A DNA stretch of 64,000 nucleotides from Alphaproteobacteria bacterium (GTDB taxonomy: Bacteria; Pseudomonadota; Alphaproteobacteria; UBA6615). The stretch spans positions 57,296 through 121,295 of the forward strand of contig JANQOE010000092.1 in assembly GCA_028279245.1 (NCBI GenBank). The letters are read 5' to 3'. Below the pieces are notes generated by a model. That model did not search any database. It worked only from the letters and a program-made list of their open reading frames with translations, and was not told the DNA's origin. How positions within the stretch are numbered: the stretch's first letter is position 1; each line of letters opens with the position of its first letter. Below are positions 8,504 through 18,600 of this stretch, one piece after another. A program made the position numbers and the translations under genes.

Positions 8504-9796
8504 ATGAGTGCGGTCGACTACAAAGTCGCGGACATTGCCCTTGCTGATTGGGGCCGGAAAGAGATCGCTATCGCCGAGACCGAGATGCCCGGCCTGATGG
8601 CATTGCGCGAGGAGTATGGCGCGCAGAGACCGCTGGCGGGCGCACGTATCACCGGCTGTCTGCACATGACAATTCAGACCGCCGTGCTGATCGAGACATT
8701 GACCGCGCTGGGCGCGGAGATCCGCTGGTCGTCCTGCAACATCTTCTCGACCCAGGACCAGGCCGCCGCGGCGATTGCCGCCACCGGCGTGCCGGTGTTC
8801 GCCTGGAAAGGCGAGACGGAAGAAGAGTATTGGTGGTGTGTCGAGCAAACCATCGTCGGGCCGAACGGCTGGCGGCCGAACATGCTGCTGGATGACGGCG
8901 GCGACTTGACCGCGATCATGCACGACAAGCACGGCGACCTGATGAACGACGTGCGCGGCGTCAGCGAAGAGACGACCACCGGCGTGCAGCGCCTCTATGA
9001 GATGGCACGCGACGGGCTGCTGAAGGTGCCGGCCTTCAACGTCAACGATTCAGTGACCAAGTCGAAGTTCGACAATGTGTATGGGACGCGCGAAAGCCTG
9101 GTCGACGGCATCCGGCGGGCCACCGATGTGATGCTGGCCGGCAAGGTCGCGGTCGTTTGCGGCTATGGCGGTGTCGGCAAAGGTTCGGCCGAATCCTTGC
9201 GTGGCGCCGGGGCCCGGGTGCTGGTGACCGAGGTCGATCCGATCTGTGCGCTGCAGGCGGTGATGGATGGCTACGAGGTCGTCACCATGGAACAGGCGGC
9301 GCCGCGCGGCGATGTGTTCGTCACCGCGACGGGCAATGTCGACGTGATCACCATCGACCATATGCGCGACATGCACGACCGCGCCATCGTCTGCAACATC
9401 GGCCACTTTGACTCCGAGGTGCAGGTCGACGCGCTACGGAATCACAAGTGGCACCCGATCAAAGACCAGGTGGACGAGATCGAGTTTCCGGATGGCAAGC
9501 GCATCATCCTGCTGGCGCAAGGCCGCCTGGTAAACCTGGGCTGCGCGACCGGGCATCCGAGCTTCGTCATGAGCGCGTCGTTCACCAACCAGGTGCTGGC
9601 GCAGATCGAGCTATGGACCAACCCCAGCGCCTACGAACGCCAAGTCTATGTGTTGCCGAAGCACCTGGACGAGAAGGTGGCGCTCCTGCATTTGGATAAG
9701 GTCGGCGCTACGTTGACGAAGTTGACTGACAAACAGTCAGAGTATATCGGCGTACCGGTACCAGGTCCGTTCAAGCCCGAGTCTTACCGTTACTAG
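8504..9796 (+). CDS. ahcY: adenosylhomocysteinase
   Basis: A 430-residue S-adenosylhomocysteine hydrolase, which splits S-adenosylhomocysteine into adenosine and homocysteine and so recycles the product of methyl transfer. The NAD-binding motif is [12 protein letters not shown], the substrate region includes [15 protein letters not shown], and the conserved C-terminus ends KPESYRY. ATG 8504 was chosen because it gives the family N-terminus ([17 protein letters not shown]) after a GGGAG ribosome binding site; an upstream in-frame ATG at 8468 adds 12 unconserved residues. The 98-base leader showed no recognisable SAH riboswitch. Confidence 0.97.
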   Translation: MSAVDYKVADIALADWGRKEIAIAETEMPGLMALREEYGAQRPLAGARITGCLHMTIQTAVLIETLTALGAEIRWSSCNIFSTQDQAAAAIAATGVPVFAWKGETEEEYWWCVEQTIVGPNGWRPNMLLDDGGDLTAIMHDKHGDLMNDVRGVSEETTTGVQRLYEMARDGLLKVPAFNVNDSVTKSKFDNVYGTRESLVDGIRRATDVMLAGKVAVVCGYGGVGKGSAESLRGAGARVLVTEVDPICALQAVMDGYEVVTMEQAAPRGDVFVTATGNVDVITIDHMRDMHDRAIVCNIGHFDSEVQVDALRNHKWHPIKDQVDEIEFPDGKRIILLAQGRLVNLGCATGHPSFVMSASFTNQVLAQIELWTNPSAYERQVYVLPKHLDEKVALLHLDKVGATLTKLTDKQSEYIGVPVPGPFKPESYRY

Positions 9797-9850
9797 ACTT
9801 GCCGCGGCAGCCGGTTCGACAAAGGCAGGAGGCCTGCCGATAGAGGGGTC

Positions 9851-12211
9851 GTGTCGCCCATACTGCTGATCAATGTCCTAGCGCTGGGGCTGGTTGTCTC
9901 CAGCCTCACATGGCTGGTCGTGCAAATGCGGCGGGTCCGGCGCCAACTTGCGCTTGCGACTGCCAACGCGCAAGTGGCGCGGTCGACACTAGACTGCCTG
10001 CCCGGCGGCTACATTGCCTGGTTCGACGATGGGCAAGTTCATGCCTCGGCGGGTCTGCGCGAAGCGTTGGCCGATCCCGATGGCAAGGTCAACTTCGCGG
10101 CCTTGAAGGCACAGTTCAGTCAGTCCGATCAGGACGAACTGGAACGGCTGACCGCGTCACTGCGGAAGCGTGGCGAGTCGTTCTCCGTCATCCTGACGAC
10201 CGAGGATGGCGGGCGCGCCATCCGCATGGATGGCCGGCGGGCGCGTGGCGCGCCGCTTGATGTCATGTGGGTGCGGGATGCGACCGACGAAGCCTCGCGG
10301 CGGTCGGAAACCAACGTGCTGATCGAACTGGCGCAGCGCGAGTCCGAATCGCTGAAAGACATGCTGAACGCCCTCCCAGTGCCGGTGTGGCGCCGCGGCG
10401 ATGATTTGTCGGTCGAAGGCTATAACGCGGCGCTGCTACGGGCACTGAACGCGGAAGAAGACGCGCTGCCGACGCCGTTGGAGCTCGGCGGTTCGACCCG
10501 CCAAACCAGAGCGCACGAACTGGCGGCACTGGCGCTGTCGAGCGGATCCGAGCAGGTGGAGAACGGCCATCTGGTGGTCGGCGGGCAGCGGCGGCTGCTG
10601 CAATTCCATGAGGTGCCGACTGGTGCCGGTGCCGTGGTGGGATTTGCGCTGGACTACTCCCAGCTCGAGGACGCGCAGACCGACCTGTCACGGCACATCG
10701 CAGCGCATGCCGACGTGTTGGAGAACCTTGCCGTCGCCATCGCCATCTACAACGCCGCGACCCGGCTGACGTTCTACAACACGGCCTACGCCCATCTGTG
10801 GGAGAGCGATACTAAATGGCTCGACAGCGAGCCGACGCTGGACGAGGAGCTTGAGTATCTGCGGGAACAGCGCCGTCTGCCCGAGTATGTCGATTTTCGA
10901 GCATTCAAGGCGGACCAGCAGCGGCTGTTCACCTCGCTCATGGCGCCGGTCGAGGATCTGGTGCACCTGCCTGACGGCCGAACCCTCCGCAAACGCGTTT
11001 CGCCGCATCCGTTTGGCGGCCTGTTGTTCACCTATGAGGACGTTACCGATAGCCTGACGCTCGAACGCAGCTACAACACCTTGATCGAGGTGCAGCGCCG
11101 CACGCTCGACAATCTGTACGAGGGTGTCGCGCTGATTGGCGCCGACGGGCGCCTGAAACTGTGTAATCCCGCCTACGCCCGCCTGTGGGAGTTTTCCGAC
11201 GCCGACTTGCTCGGAGAGCCGCACATCGCCGGCTTGGTGGACAAGTGCCGTTCCCTATTCACGGCGTCCGACGATTGGGAGACCCGGCGCGACCAGATCA
11301 TTGAGCGGCTGACCGCGCGGGAACCGCGGAGCGGACGGATGAAACGGTCCGACGGATCGGTGCTGGAGTACGCCACCGTGCCGTTGCCGGATGGCATGGT
11401 CTTGCTCTCCTACATCGATGTGACGGACCGCTACAAAGTCGAACAGGCGCTGCGTGAGCGGACTGAGGCGCTAGAGGCCGCGGATCAGCTCAAAACCGAG
11501 TTCATTGCCAACGTCTCCTACGAACTGCGCACACCGTTGAATGCGATCATCGGGTTTGCCGAGATCCTGGGCGGCGACATGTTTGGCGAGCTGAACGAAC
11601 GGCAGTCGGAATACTGCGGCGCCATTGTGCAGTCGAGTCAGACACTGCTCGAACTCATCAACGACATCCTCGACCTGGCGACGATCGAAGCCGGCTATAT
11701 GGAACTGGAGCTACAGCAATTCGACATTCATGACATGCTGAACGCCGTGCATACGCTGGCGCGGGAGCGCGCCCGGCAGAACAAGTTGCGGTTCGAACTG
11801 GAATGCGAAGATAATATTGGTTTGATGGTGGGCGATGAACGCCGGCTGAAACAGGTCATGTTCCACCTGGTCAGCAATGCCATCAAGTTCACACCGGCCG
11901 GTGGCACCATCGCGCTGCGCACCTGGAAAGTGGAGGACAGCATCGCCTTCGCGATCGGCGATACCGGTGTCGGCATACCGGAGGATCGGCAGGCGACGGT
12001 GCTCGAGAAGTTTGAGCATGGCGGCAAGACGATGACCCGGCAAATGGGTGCGGGTGCCGGGCTCGGTCTTAGCCTCGTCAAGAGTTTCATCGAGCTGCAT
12101 GGCGGCACGGTCGATCTACGATCGGAGCCCGACAGCGGCACGACCGTTACCTGCCATGTACCCATTTCGCCAGCGACCCACGGAGCGGAGACGCGGGCGG
12201 TCGCTTCTTAG
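9851..12211 (+). CDS. divL: DivL-like PAS-domain tyrosine pseudo-histidine kinase
   Basis: A 786-residue protein with one N-terminal membrane helix (about residues 4-22), several PAS-like segments (roughly 40-530), a dimerisation domain and a complete-looking ATPase domain. The phospho-acceptor position reads NVSYELRTPLN: Tyr557 replaces the catalytic His. The N-box (HLVSNAIKFTP), G1 box (GDTGVGIPE) and G2 box (GAGLGLSLV) are kept. The Tyr, the length and the domain order match Caulobacter DivL, which controls the CckA-CtrA cell-cycle relay by binding rather than phosphotransfer. The start is GTG with GAGGGG upstream. It lies between ahcY and tsaE, two bases before tsaE. Confidence 0.85.
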   Translation: MSPILLINVLALGLVVSSLTWLVVQMRRVRRQLALATANAQVARSTLDCLPGGYIAWFDDGQVHASAGLREALADPDGKVNFAALKAQFSQSDQDELERLTASLRKRGESFSVILTTEDGGRAIRMDGRRARGAPLDVMWVRDATDEASRRSETNVLIELAQRESESLKDMLNALPVPVWRRGDDLSVEGYNAALLRALNAEEDALPTPLELGGSTRQTRAHELAALALSSGSEQVENGHLVVGGQRRLLQFHEVPTGAGAVVGFALDYSQLEDAQTDLSRHIAAHADVLENLAVAIAIYNAATRLTFYNTAYAHLWESDTKWLDSEPTLDEELEYLREQRRLPEYVDFRAFKADQQRLFTSLMAPVEDLVHLPDGRTLRKRVSPHPFGGLLFTYEDVTDSLTLERSYNTLIEVQRRTLDNLYEGVALIGADGRLKLCNPAYARLWEFSDADLLGEPHIAGLVDKCRSLFTASDDWETRRDQIIERLTAREPRSGRMKRSDGSVLEYATVPLPDGMVLLSYIDVTDRYKVEQALRERTEALEAADQLKTEFIANVSYELRTPLNAIIGFAEILGGDMFGELNERQSEYCGAIVQSSQTLLELINDILDLATIEAGYMELELQQFDIHDMLNAVHTLARERARQNKLRFELECEDNIGLMVGDERRLKQVMFHLVSNAIKFTPAGGTIALRTWKVEDSIAFAIGDTGVGIPEDRQATVLEKFEHGGKTMTRQMGAGAGLGLSLVKSFIELHGGTVDLRSEPDSGTTVTCHVPISPATHGAETRAVAS

Positions 12212-12213
12212 CA

Positions 12214-12681
12214 ATGGGCGAGGTTCTCTCCCGTGAGCTCGGCTTGCCGGAGTTGGAGTCTGTCGCGGTTCACGTGCTGCGTTGTGCCAATGCCGGCGAC
12301 GTCATCGCCTTGCGCGGCGATCTTGGCACAGGCAAAACCACCTTCGTCAGGGCTGCCTTGCGCGGCATGGGTTGGACCGAGGATGTGCCGAGCCCGACCT
12401 TTACCCTCGCCCAGATGTACGATATCGGTGACCGCCGTATCTGGCACTTCGATCTGTACCGTCTGTCGGTGCCGCAGGAAGCTATCGAAATCGGCATCGA
12501 CGAGGCTTTCAGTGACGGCATAAGCTTCATCGAATGGCCGGAACGTCTTGCAGGGCTGTTGCCGGCGAACCATCTCGAGATCGAATTGATGTTCGTCCCA
12601 GATGAAGATCGGCGGCGCGTTGTGATACGCGGTGGCGAGGACTGGACCAACCGGTTGGCCGACCTGCCCCACCCGGCGTGA
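12214..12681 (+). CDS. tsaE: tRNA t6A biosynthesis ATPase TsaE
   Basis: A 155-residue P-loop ATPase required for the N6-threonylcarbamoyl modification of adenosine 37 in ANN-decoding tRNAs, working with TsaB, TsaC and TsaD. The Walker A motif is GDLGTGKTTF, and the family motifs SPTFTLAQ, HFDLYRL and FIEWPER follow in order. It starts two bases after the DivL-like gene and overlaps addB by four bases (GTGA). In many related genomes the amgK and murU genes of cell-wall recycling lie between tsaE and addB; here addB follows directly. Confidence 0.95.
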   Translation: MGEVLSRELGLPELESVAVHVLRCANAGDVIALRGDLGTGKTTFVRAALRGMGWTEDVPSPTFTLAQMYDIGDRRIWHFDLYRLSVPQEAIEIGIDEAFSDGISFIEWPERLAGLLPANHLEIELMFVPDEDRRRVVIRGGEDWTNRLADLPHPA

Positions 12682-15665
12682 GCGGCGTCTACACCATCGC
12701 CGCCGACTTGCCGTTCGCCGACTGCCTGGCAGCCGGGGTGCTGGAAAACTACGCCAGGATCGACGACCCGCTTGTCCTGGGCCGCGTGACGATCCTGTTG
12801 CCAACGCGGCGCGGCTGCCGGGCGGTGCAGGAGGCGTTCCTGCGCCGCTCCGAGGGCCGCGCGCTGTTGTTGCCGCGGCTGATCCCGCTCGGCGATATCG
12901 ATGAAGGTGAGACTGGTAGTGTCGGCTTCCCTGATCCGACCGACGAGCCCTCACCGATTAGCGCGGTGCGCCGCGAACTGTTGCTGGCGCGGCTGATCGA
13001 AGCCCATGTCAAGGCTGCGCGTGGCGCCGGCGCCTTTGCCTACGAAGACATATCGATCGACCAGGCGGTGCGCCTGGCGAGTGCGCTGGCGCATCTGTTG
13101 GATCAGGTGCAAACGGAACAATTGTCGTTTGACGGGCTGCGTGACTTGGTGCCGAGCGAGTATGCCGAGCATTGGCAGGTCACACTTCAGTTCCTCACCG
13201 TGCTAACGGATCACTGGCCCGCCATATTGGCGGACACAGGACAGGTCGATCCGGTTGCACACCGCAACGCACGGCTGCACCGTCTGGCGGCACGCTGGCG
13301 GTCCGATCCGCCGGCGGCACCGGTCATTGCCGCGGGCAGCACCGGCAGTGTGCCGGCGACCGCCGGCTTGTTGCAGGTGGTGGCGCAGCTTGAGCAGGGC
13401 GCCGTCGTGCTGCCGGCGCTCGACCGCGATCTCGACGATGAGAGTTGGGGTGTTGTGGGATCGGCGCACCCGCAATACCAGTTGGCGCAGTTGCTGGCGC
13501 GCCTGGACCTGTCCCGGGACCGGATTGCCGACTGGCCGTTGCCGCGCGACTGGGCGCAGACGCTGACGCGGCGGCCGGACAGACTCCAACTGCTGCGTGA
13601 GATCATGCGCCCGGCCGATACCACCGGCGATCCGAAGCAACTGACATCGATCCCGGCACAAGCGTGGGACAGTATCGAACGCATCGACTGCGCCACCGAC
13701 CAGGAAGAAGCGGGCGTCATTGCGCTGATCATGCGTGGTGTGTTGGCGGCGGGCAGCGGCGATCTGACCTGCGCCCTGGTCACGCCGGACCGGCAGTTGG
13801 CGCGCCGAGTGGCCGCGGAGCTGTCGCGTTGGCAGATCGAGATCGACGATTCCGCCGGCACACCACTGGCGGACACGCCGCCGGGTCTGTTCCTGCGGCT
13901 GGTGGCGCGCGCCTTTGCTGAGCGGTTTGCGCCGATCCCGCTGCTCGCCATGCTGAAGCATCCGCTGGCGCAGGGCGGCGAACCGCCCGGCGATCTCCGC
14001 GCCAGGGTGCGGCGGCTGGAACGAACGGTGCTGCGTGGTCCCCGACCCGCCCCCGGCTTTGACGGGCTGATTGAAGCGCTGCGGGCGTTACCCAAAGACA
14101 CTGATGAATTGGTCACCTGGGCGGAAGACTGGCGCGCCGCCGCCCAGCCGATGCAGGAGCTGATGGCTGGCGAGAGCCAGGCCCTGGGCGACCTGCTGGC
14201 GGCACATCTTACCTTTGCCGAACGGCTGGCGGGGGACGCGCGCGGTCAAACCCGGTTGTGGGCGGACGAGGCCGGTGAAGCGGCGGCCACCCTGGTCGCG
14301 GAGACCCGCGAGGCGGCGGGTGCGGCACCACCGGTTGCCCCACACCGTTATCCAGCGTTGCTGGACGCGCTGATGGCCGGGCAGGTGGTGCGGCCCCGCT
14401 ATGGCAAACACCCGCGCTTGACCATCCTCGGCCCGCTGGAGGCGCGTCTACAGCAGTATGATGTGATGATCCTCGGCGGTCTGAACGAAGGGACCTGGCC
14501 ACCGGAAGCCGATGCCGACCCCTGGATGAGCCGGCAGATGCGCCACGCCTTCGGCTTGACGCCGCCGGACCGGCGCATCGGCCAGTCCGCCCATGATTTC
14601 TCGATCGCCTTCGGTGCTGGTCAGGTCTACCTGACCCGGGCGCAGCGGGTGGACGGGACACCGACGGTCACGAGCCGCTGGCTGACTCGGTTGGACAATG
14701 TCCGGCGGATCGTTGCCCCGGATGCTGATGCGGCGCAAAGCCGGTGGCCCCGATGGTGGCAACGGATCGATCACGGTTCACCGACCTTCACCCCGCAGGA
14801 GCGTCCCCCGGCGCCACGGCCGCCGGTCGCGGCGCGGCCGCGGCAGATGTCGGTCACCCAGGTGGAGCGCTGGCTGCGCGACCCCTATGAGATCTACGCG
14901 CGGCGGATCCTCGGCGTGAAGATGCTCGACCCGATCGACGCCGAGCCGGGCGCGGCGGAATACGGGCAGATGGTACACAAAGTGCTGGACCGGTTCGTGC
15001 GGCGCTTCCCAACGGGGCCGTTGCCCGCGGATGCCGTCGCCCATCTCCACAGAATTGGCGAAGAGGTGTTGGCGCCGCTGAAAGCGCGCCCGGGCGTTTG
15101 GGCTTTCTGGTGGCCGCGGTTCCAGCGGATCGCCCACTGGTTTGTCGAAACAGAGACAGCGCAGCGCCGCGAGATCCGCGAGTCCTTCACCGAGATCCGC
15201 GGCGAGTTGGCGCTGCGCGGTCCGGCCGGGTCGTTCCTGCTGTCGGCAATAGCCGATCGGATTGACCGCCTGTCCGCCGGTGGCACGGCCATCATCGACT
15301 ACAAAACTGGCGCCGTGCCAAAGAAGGGTGAGATCGAAGCGGGGCTGGCGCCACAATTGTTGTTGGAGGCGGCCATCGTCCGTGGCGCCGGGTTCGACGC
15401 GCTGGGCGCGGCCGAGGTGGACGCGCTGCTCTACTGGCGTTTGCGCGGCGGCGATCCGGCCGGGGAAATCATCGCGGTCGAGGGAACGCCCGGTGCGCTG
15501 GCGGATAGCGCACTGCAAGGATTGGAAAAACTGATTGCCGCGTTCGATGACGACCGGACGGCCTATGTCTGCCGGCCGCGGCCGGACATTGCGCCGCGTT
15601 TCTCCGATTACATCCATCTCGCCCGCGTGCCGGGCTGGGCCAGCGCCGCAGAGGATGCGGTATGA
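12678..15665 (+). CDS. addB: double-strand break repair protein AddB
   Basis: A 995-residue AddB subunit of the AddAB helicase-nuclease, which resects double-strand ends for RecA-dependent repair. The N-terminal part has the degenerate helicase start (TILLPTRRGCRAVQEAFL) typical of alphaproteobacterial AddB, and a central GGLNEGTWP motif. The C-terminal nuclease domain carries IIDYKTGAVP with its catalytic Asp and Lys, then the QLLLEAAI helix. GTG 12678 overlaps the tsaE stop and the ATGA at the end overlaps addA, giving strong translational coupling in tsaE-addB-addA. Confidence 0.95.
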   Translation: MSGVYTIAADLPFADCLAAGVLENYARIDDPLVLGRVTILLPTRRGCRAVQEAFLRRSEGRALLLPRLIPLGDIDEGETGSVGFPDPTDEPSPISAVRRELLLARLIEAHVKAARGAGAFAYEDISIDQAVRLASALAHLLDQVQTEQLSFDGLRDLVPSEYAEHWQVTLQFLTVLTDHWPAILADTGQVDPVAHRNARLHRLAARWRSDPPAAPVIAAGSTGSVPATAGLLQVVAQLEQGAVVLPALDRDLDDESWGVVGSAHPQYQLAQLLARLDLSRDRIADWPLPRDWAQTLTRRPDRLQLLREIMRPADTTGDPKQLTSIPAQAWDSIERIDCATDQEEAGVIALIMRGVLAAGSGDLTCALVTPDRQLARRVAAELSRWQIEIDDSAGTPLADTPPGLFLRLVARAFAERFAPIPLLAMLKHPLAQGGEPPGDLRARVRRLERTVLRGPRPAPGFDGLIEALRALPKDTDELVTWAEDWRAAAQPMQELMAGESQALGDLLAAHLTFAERLAGDARGQTRLWADEAGEAAATLVAETREAAGAAPPVAPHRYPALLDALMAGQVVRPRYGKHPRLTILGPLEARLQQYDVMILGGLNEGTWPPEADADPWMSRQMRHAFGLTPPDRRIGQSAHDFSIAFGAGQVYLTRAQRVDGTPTVTSRWLTRLDNVRRIVAPDADAAQSRWPRWWQRIDHGSPTFTPQERPPAPRPPVAARPRQMSVTQVERWLRDPYEIYARRILGVKMLDPIDAEPGAAEYGQMVHKVLDRFVRRFPTGPLPADAVAHLHRIGEEVLAPLKARPGVWAFWWPRFQRIAHWFVETETAQRREIRESFTEIRGELALRGPAGSFLLSAIADRIDRLSAGGTAIIDYKTGAVPKKGEIEAGLAPQLLLEAAIVRGAGFDALGAAEVDALLYWRLRGGDPAGEIIAVEGTPGALADSALQGLEKLIAAFDDDRTAYVCRPRPDIAPRFSDYIHLARVPGWASAAEDAV

Positions 15666-18600
15666 GCGCCGTACAAGAGCTGTTGAGCTTTGCTGACGAG
15701 AAGCAACGCAGTGCATCAGACCCCCGTACGAGCGCGTGGGTGAGCGCCTCCGCCGGTAGCGGCAAAACGAAGGTGCTGACGGATCGGGTGCTGAGCCTGC
15801 TGCTGCAGGAGGTGCCACCGGAGCGCATCCTCTGCATCACCTTCACCAAAGCCGCGGCAGCGGAGATGCAGAACCGGCTGATTGCCCGGCTGAGCGAATG
15901 GACGACCGCGGCGGACGACGAGCTTTCCGACACACTGAAAAGGCTACTGGGCCGTCGCCCGAACGACGACGAGCACGTCGTGGCGCGACGACTGTTTGCC
16001 CGGCTGTTGGAGGCGCCGGGTGGTCTGCGCATCATGACCATCCACGCGTTCTGCCAGTCGGTGCTGCGCCGCTTCCCGTTGGAAGCCGGCGTGCCGCCGC
16101 ATTTCGAGGTGATGAACGAGCGCGATGCGGCGACCATCCTCGACAACGCGCAGAATGAACTGTTCGCCTGGCTGCATGCGGGCGCGACGGGACCGTTGGC
16201 CGATGCGTTGCGCACGGTCGTCGGTTTCATTCACGAACGCAACTATCCGCAACTGCTGGCAGAGCTGTCACGGGAACGGGAACGCGTTGCGGCGCTGATC
16301 GATGATGCTGGCGGCGTCGACCCGCTGATTGCGCGGGTCCGCCAGACCCTGGGTGTCGGGGAGGATGAGTCGATTGAACAAGCGGTCGCGCAGGCCTGCG
16401 ACGACATGGCGTTTGATCGCGTCGGGTTGGGACGCGCGGTCCAGGTACTGGCGACCAGCAGCAAGAAGGACGACCAGCGCCTACACAATGCGCTGGCCGC
16501 CTGGCTGGCGGGACCGGCGCGCCGGGACGAGTTGTTGGACAGCTACCTGCTGGCGTTCCTCACGGCGCCGCCGGATCTGTCGCCACGCAAGCGGTTGGCC
16601 ACGAAGGGCGTGCTGACGGAAGCACCTTGGCTGGATGACTCCCTACGGCGCGAACAACAGCGGTTGGCGGCGTTTGTCGAGCAGCGCCGGAAACTGACGA
16701 CGGCCAAGGCAACCGCCGCATTGCTGCATGTCGTTGCGGCGTTGTTCGAGCGTTACGAACGTCACAAGGCCGCGCGCGGGTTGCTGGACTATGACGACCT
16801 GATCTTCCGGGCAAAACGGCTGCTGGAACGCAGACAATCCGCCGCCTGGGTGCTGTTCAAGCTCGACGGCGGAGTCGATCACTTGCTGGTCGACGAAGCC
16901 CAGGACACCAACCCGGACCAATGGGCGGTGATCGGCGCGTTGGCGGAAGAGTTCTTCGCCGGGGTCGGCGCGGGCGATGAAGAGCGTTTTCGCGACCGCA
17001 CGGTGTTTGCGGTCGGCGACTACAAGCAGTCGATCTTCAGCTTCCAGCGGGCTGACCCGGAGAACTTTCGCCGCATGCAGCAGGTGTTGGGCCGGCGGTC
17101 GCGGTCCAGCGACCGACGATGGCGGGATGTCGAGCTCAACATGTCGTTTCGCTCGACGCGGCCGGTGCTGGAGGCGGTGGATCGCGTGTTTGCCGAGCCA
17201 GCCGCGCGGCGCGGCGTGGCCGACCAGACCGAGTTGAAGCATTTGGCCCACCGCCAAGGCGCGGCGGGATTGGTCGAAGTGTGGCCGCCGGTCGAGGCGG
17301 TGCGACTGCCGGATCTGGAACCCTGGGCGGTGCCGACCGACCGGGTGTCGGCCGAGGACGCGCGCAACCGGCTGGCGCGGTTGATCGCCGCGCGCATTCA
17401 CGGCTGGCTCGACACGGAGGAACCGCTGCCCGACCGCAGCCGTCCCATCCGGCCCGGTGACATCATGATCTTGGTCCGCCGCCGCGGTGCGTTTGCCGAG
17501 GACATGGTGCGTGCCTTGAAAGACCGCGGTGTGCCGGTTGCCGGGATCGACCGCATGGTGCTGGCCGAGCAGCTGGTGGTGATGGACCTCATCACGCTCG
17601 GCGAGTTTCTGCTGCAACAACGGGACGACCTGGCGCTGGCCGGCGTGCTCAAGGGGCCATTCTTCGGCTTCTCCGAAGAGGAGCTGTTCGATGTGTGCCA
17701 CGGCCGTGGTGGTTCCGTCTGGGCGGCACTGCGGTTGCGCGCGGAGGCCGACCCGCGTTGCCGCGATGCGTGCGACACGCTGAGCGGGCTGTTGCGGCGC
17801 GTGGACTATGTCGGACCCTATGAGCTGTTTGCATCGCTGTTGGCCAATGGTGGCCGGCGCAAGCTGCTCGACCGGCTCGGCCCCGAGGCGGAAGACCCGA
17901 TCGACGAGTTTCTCTCCCTCGCCCTGGCGTTCGAGCGCACCAATGTGGTCTCGCTGCAAGGGTTCCTGCATTGGCTGAAGGCGGGCGAGGCCGAAGTCAT
18001 TCGCGATCTGGAACAGGGCTTCGACCGGGTGCGCGTGCTGACGGTGCATGGCTCGAAGGGGCTGCAGGCGCCGGTTGTCATCTTGCCGGACACTATGCAA
18101 ATGCCGACCGACGGGCCGCGCCTGCTGTGGCCCGCTTCGAACGATGTCGTGCTGTGGCCACCGGCGAAGCAATACCGCGACGCCACCTGTACGGAAGCCT
18201 ACAAGGCGGCGCGGGCTGCCCAAGAAGATGAGTATCGCCGGCTGCTCTATGTCGCGATGACGCGGGCTGAGGACCGGCTCTATGTGTGCGGCTGGCAGAT
18301 GCGCAACAAGGCGCCGGCCGGCTGCTGGTACAACATGGTCGAGCAGGCGCTGCGCGACGTGGCGCAGGAGGCTCCGGAACCGGCACTGCGGCTGAATGCC
18401 AGCGAAGAGGTGCCGGTCGTGCTGCGGCTGACTCAAGAGCAGTTTGACCCGGTGCAGCCCTACGAGCCGGCGCGCGAGCCTGATTCCGGCGCGATCCCCA
18501 GATGGGCGTCGGAGCCAGCGCCACCCGAACCAGTGCCGCCGCGGCCGCTGGCGCCGTCGCATTTGGTCCGTGGTGGCCCGCCGGCACGGTCGCCAGCGGG

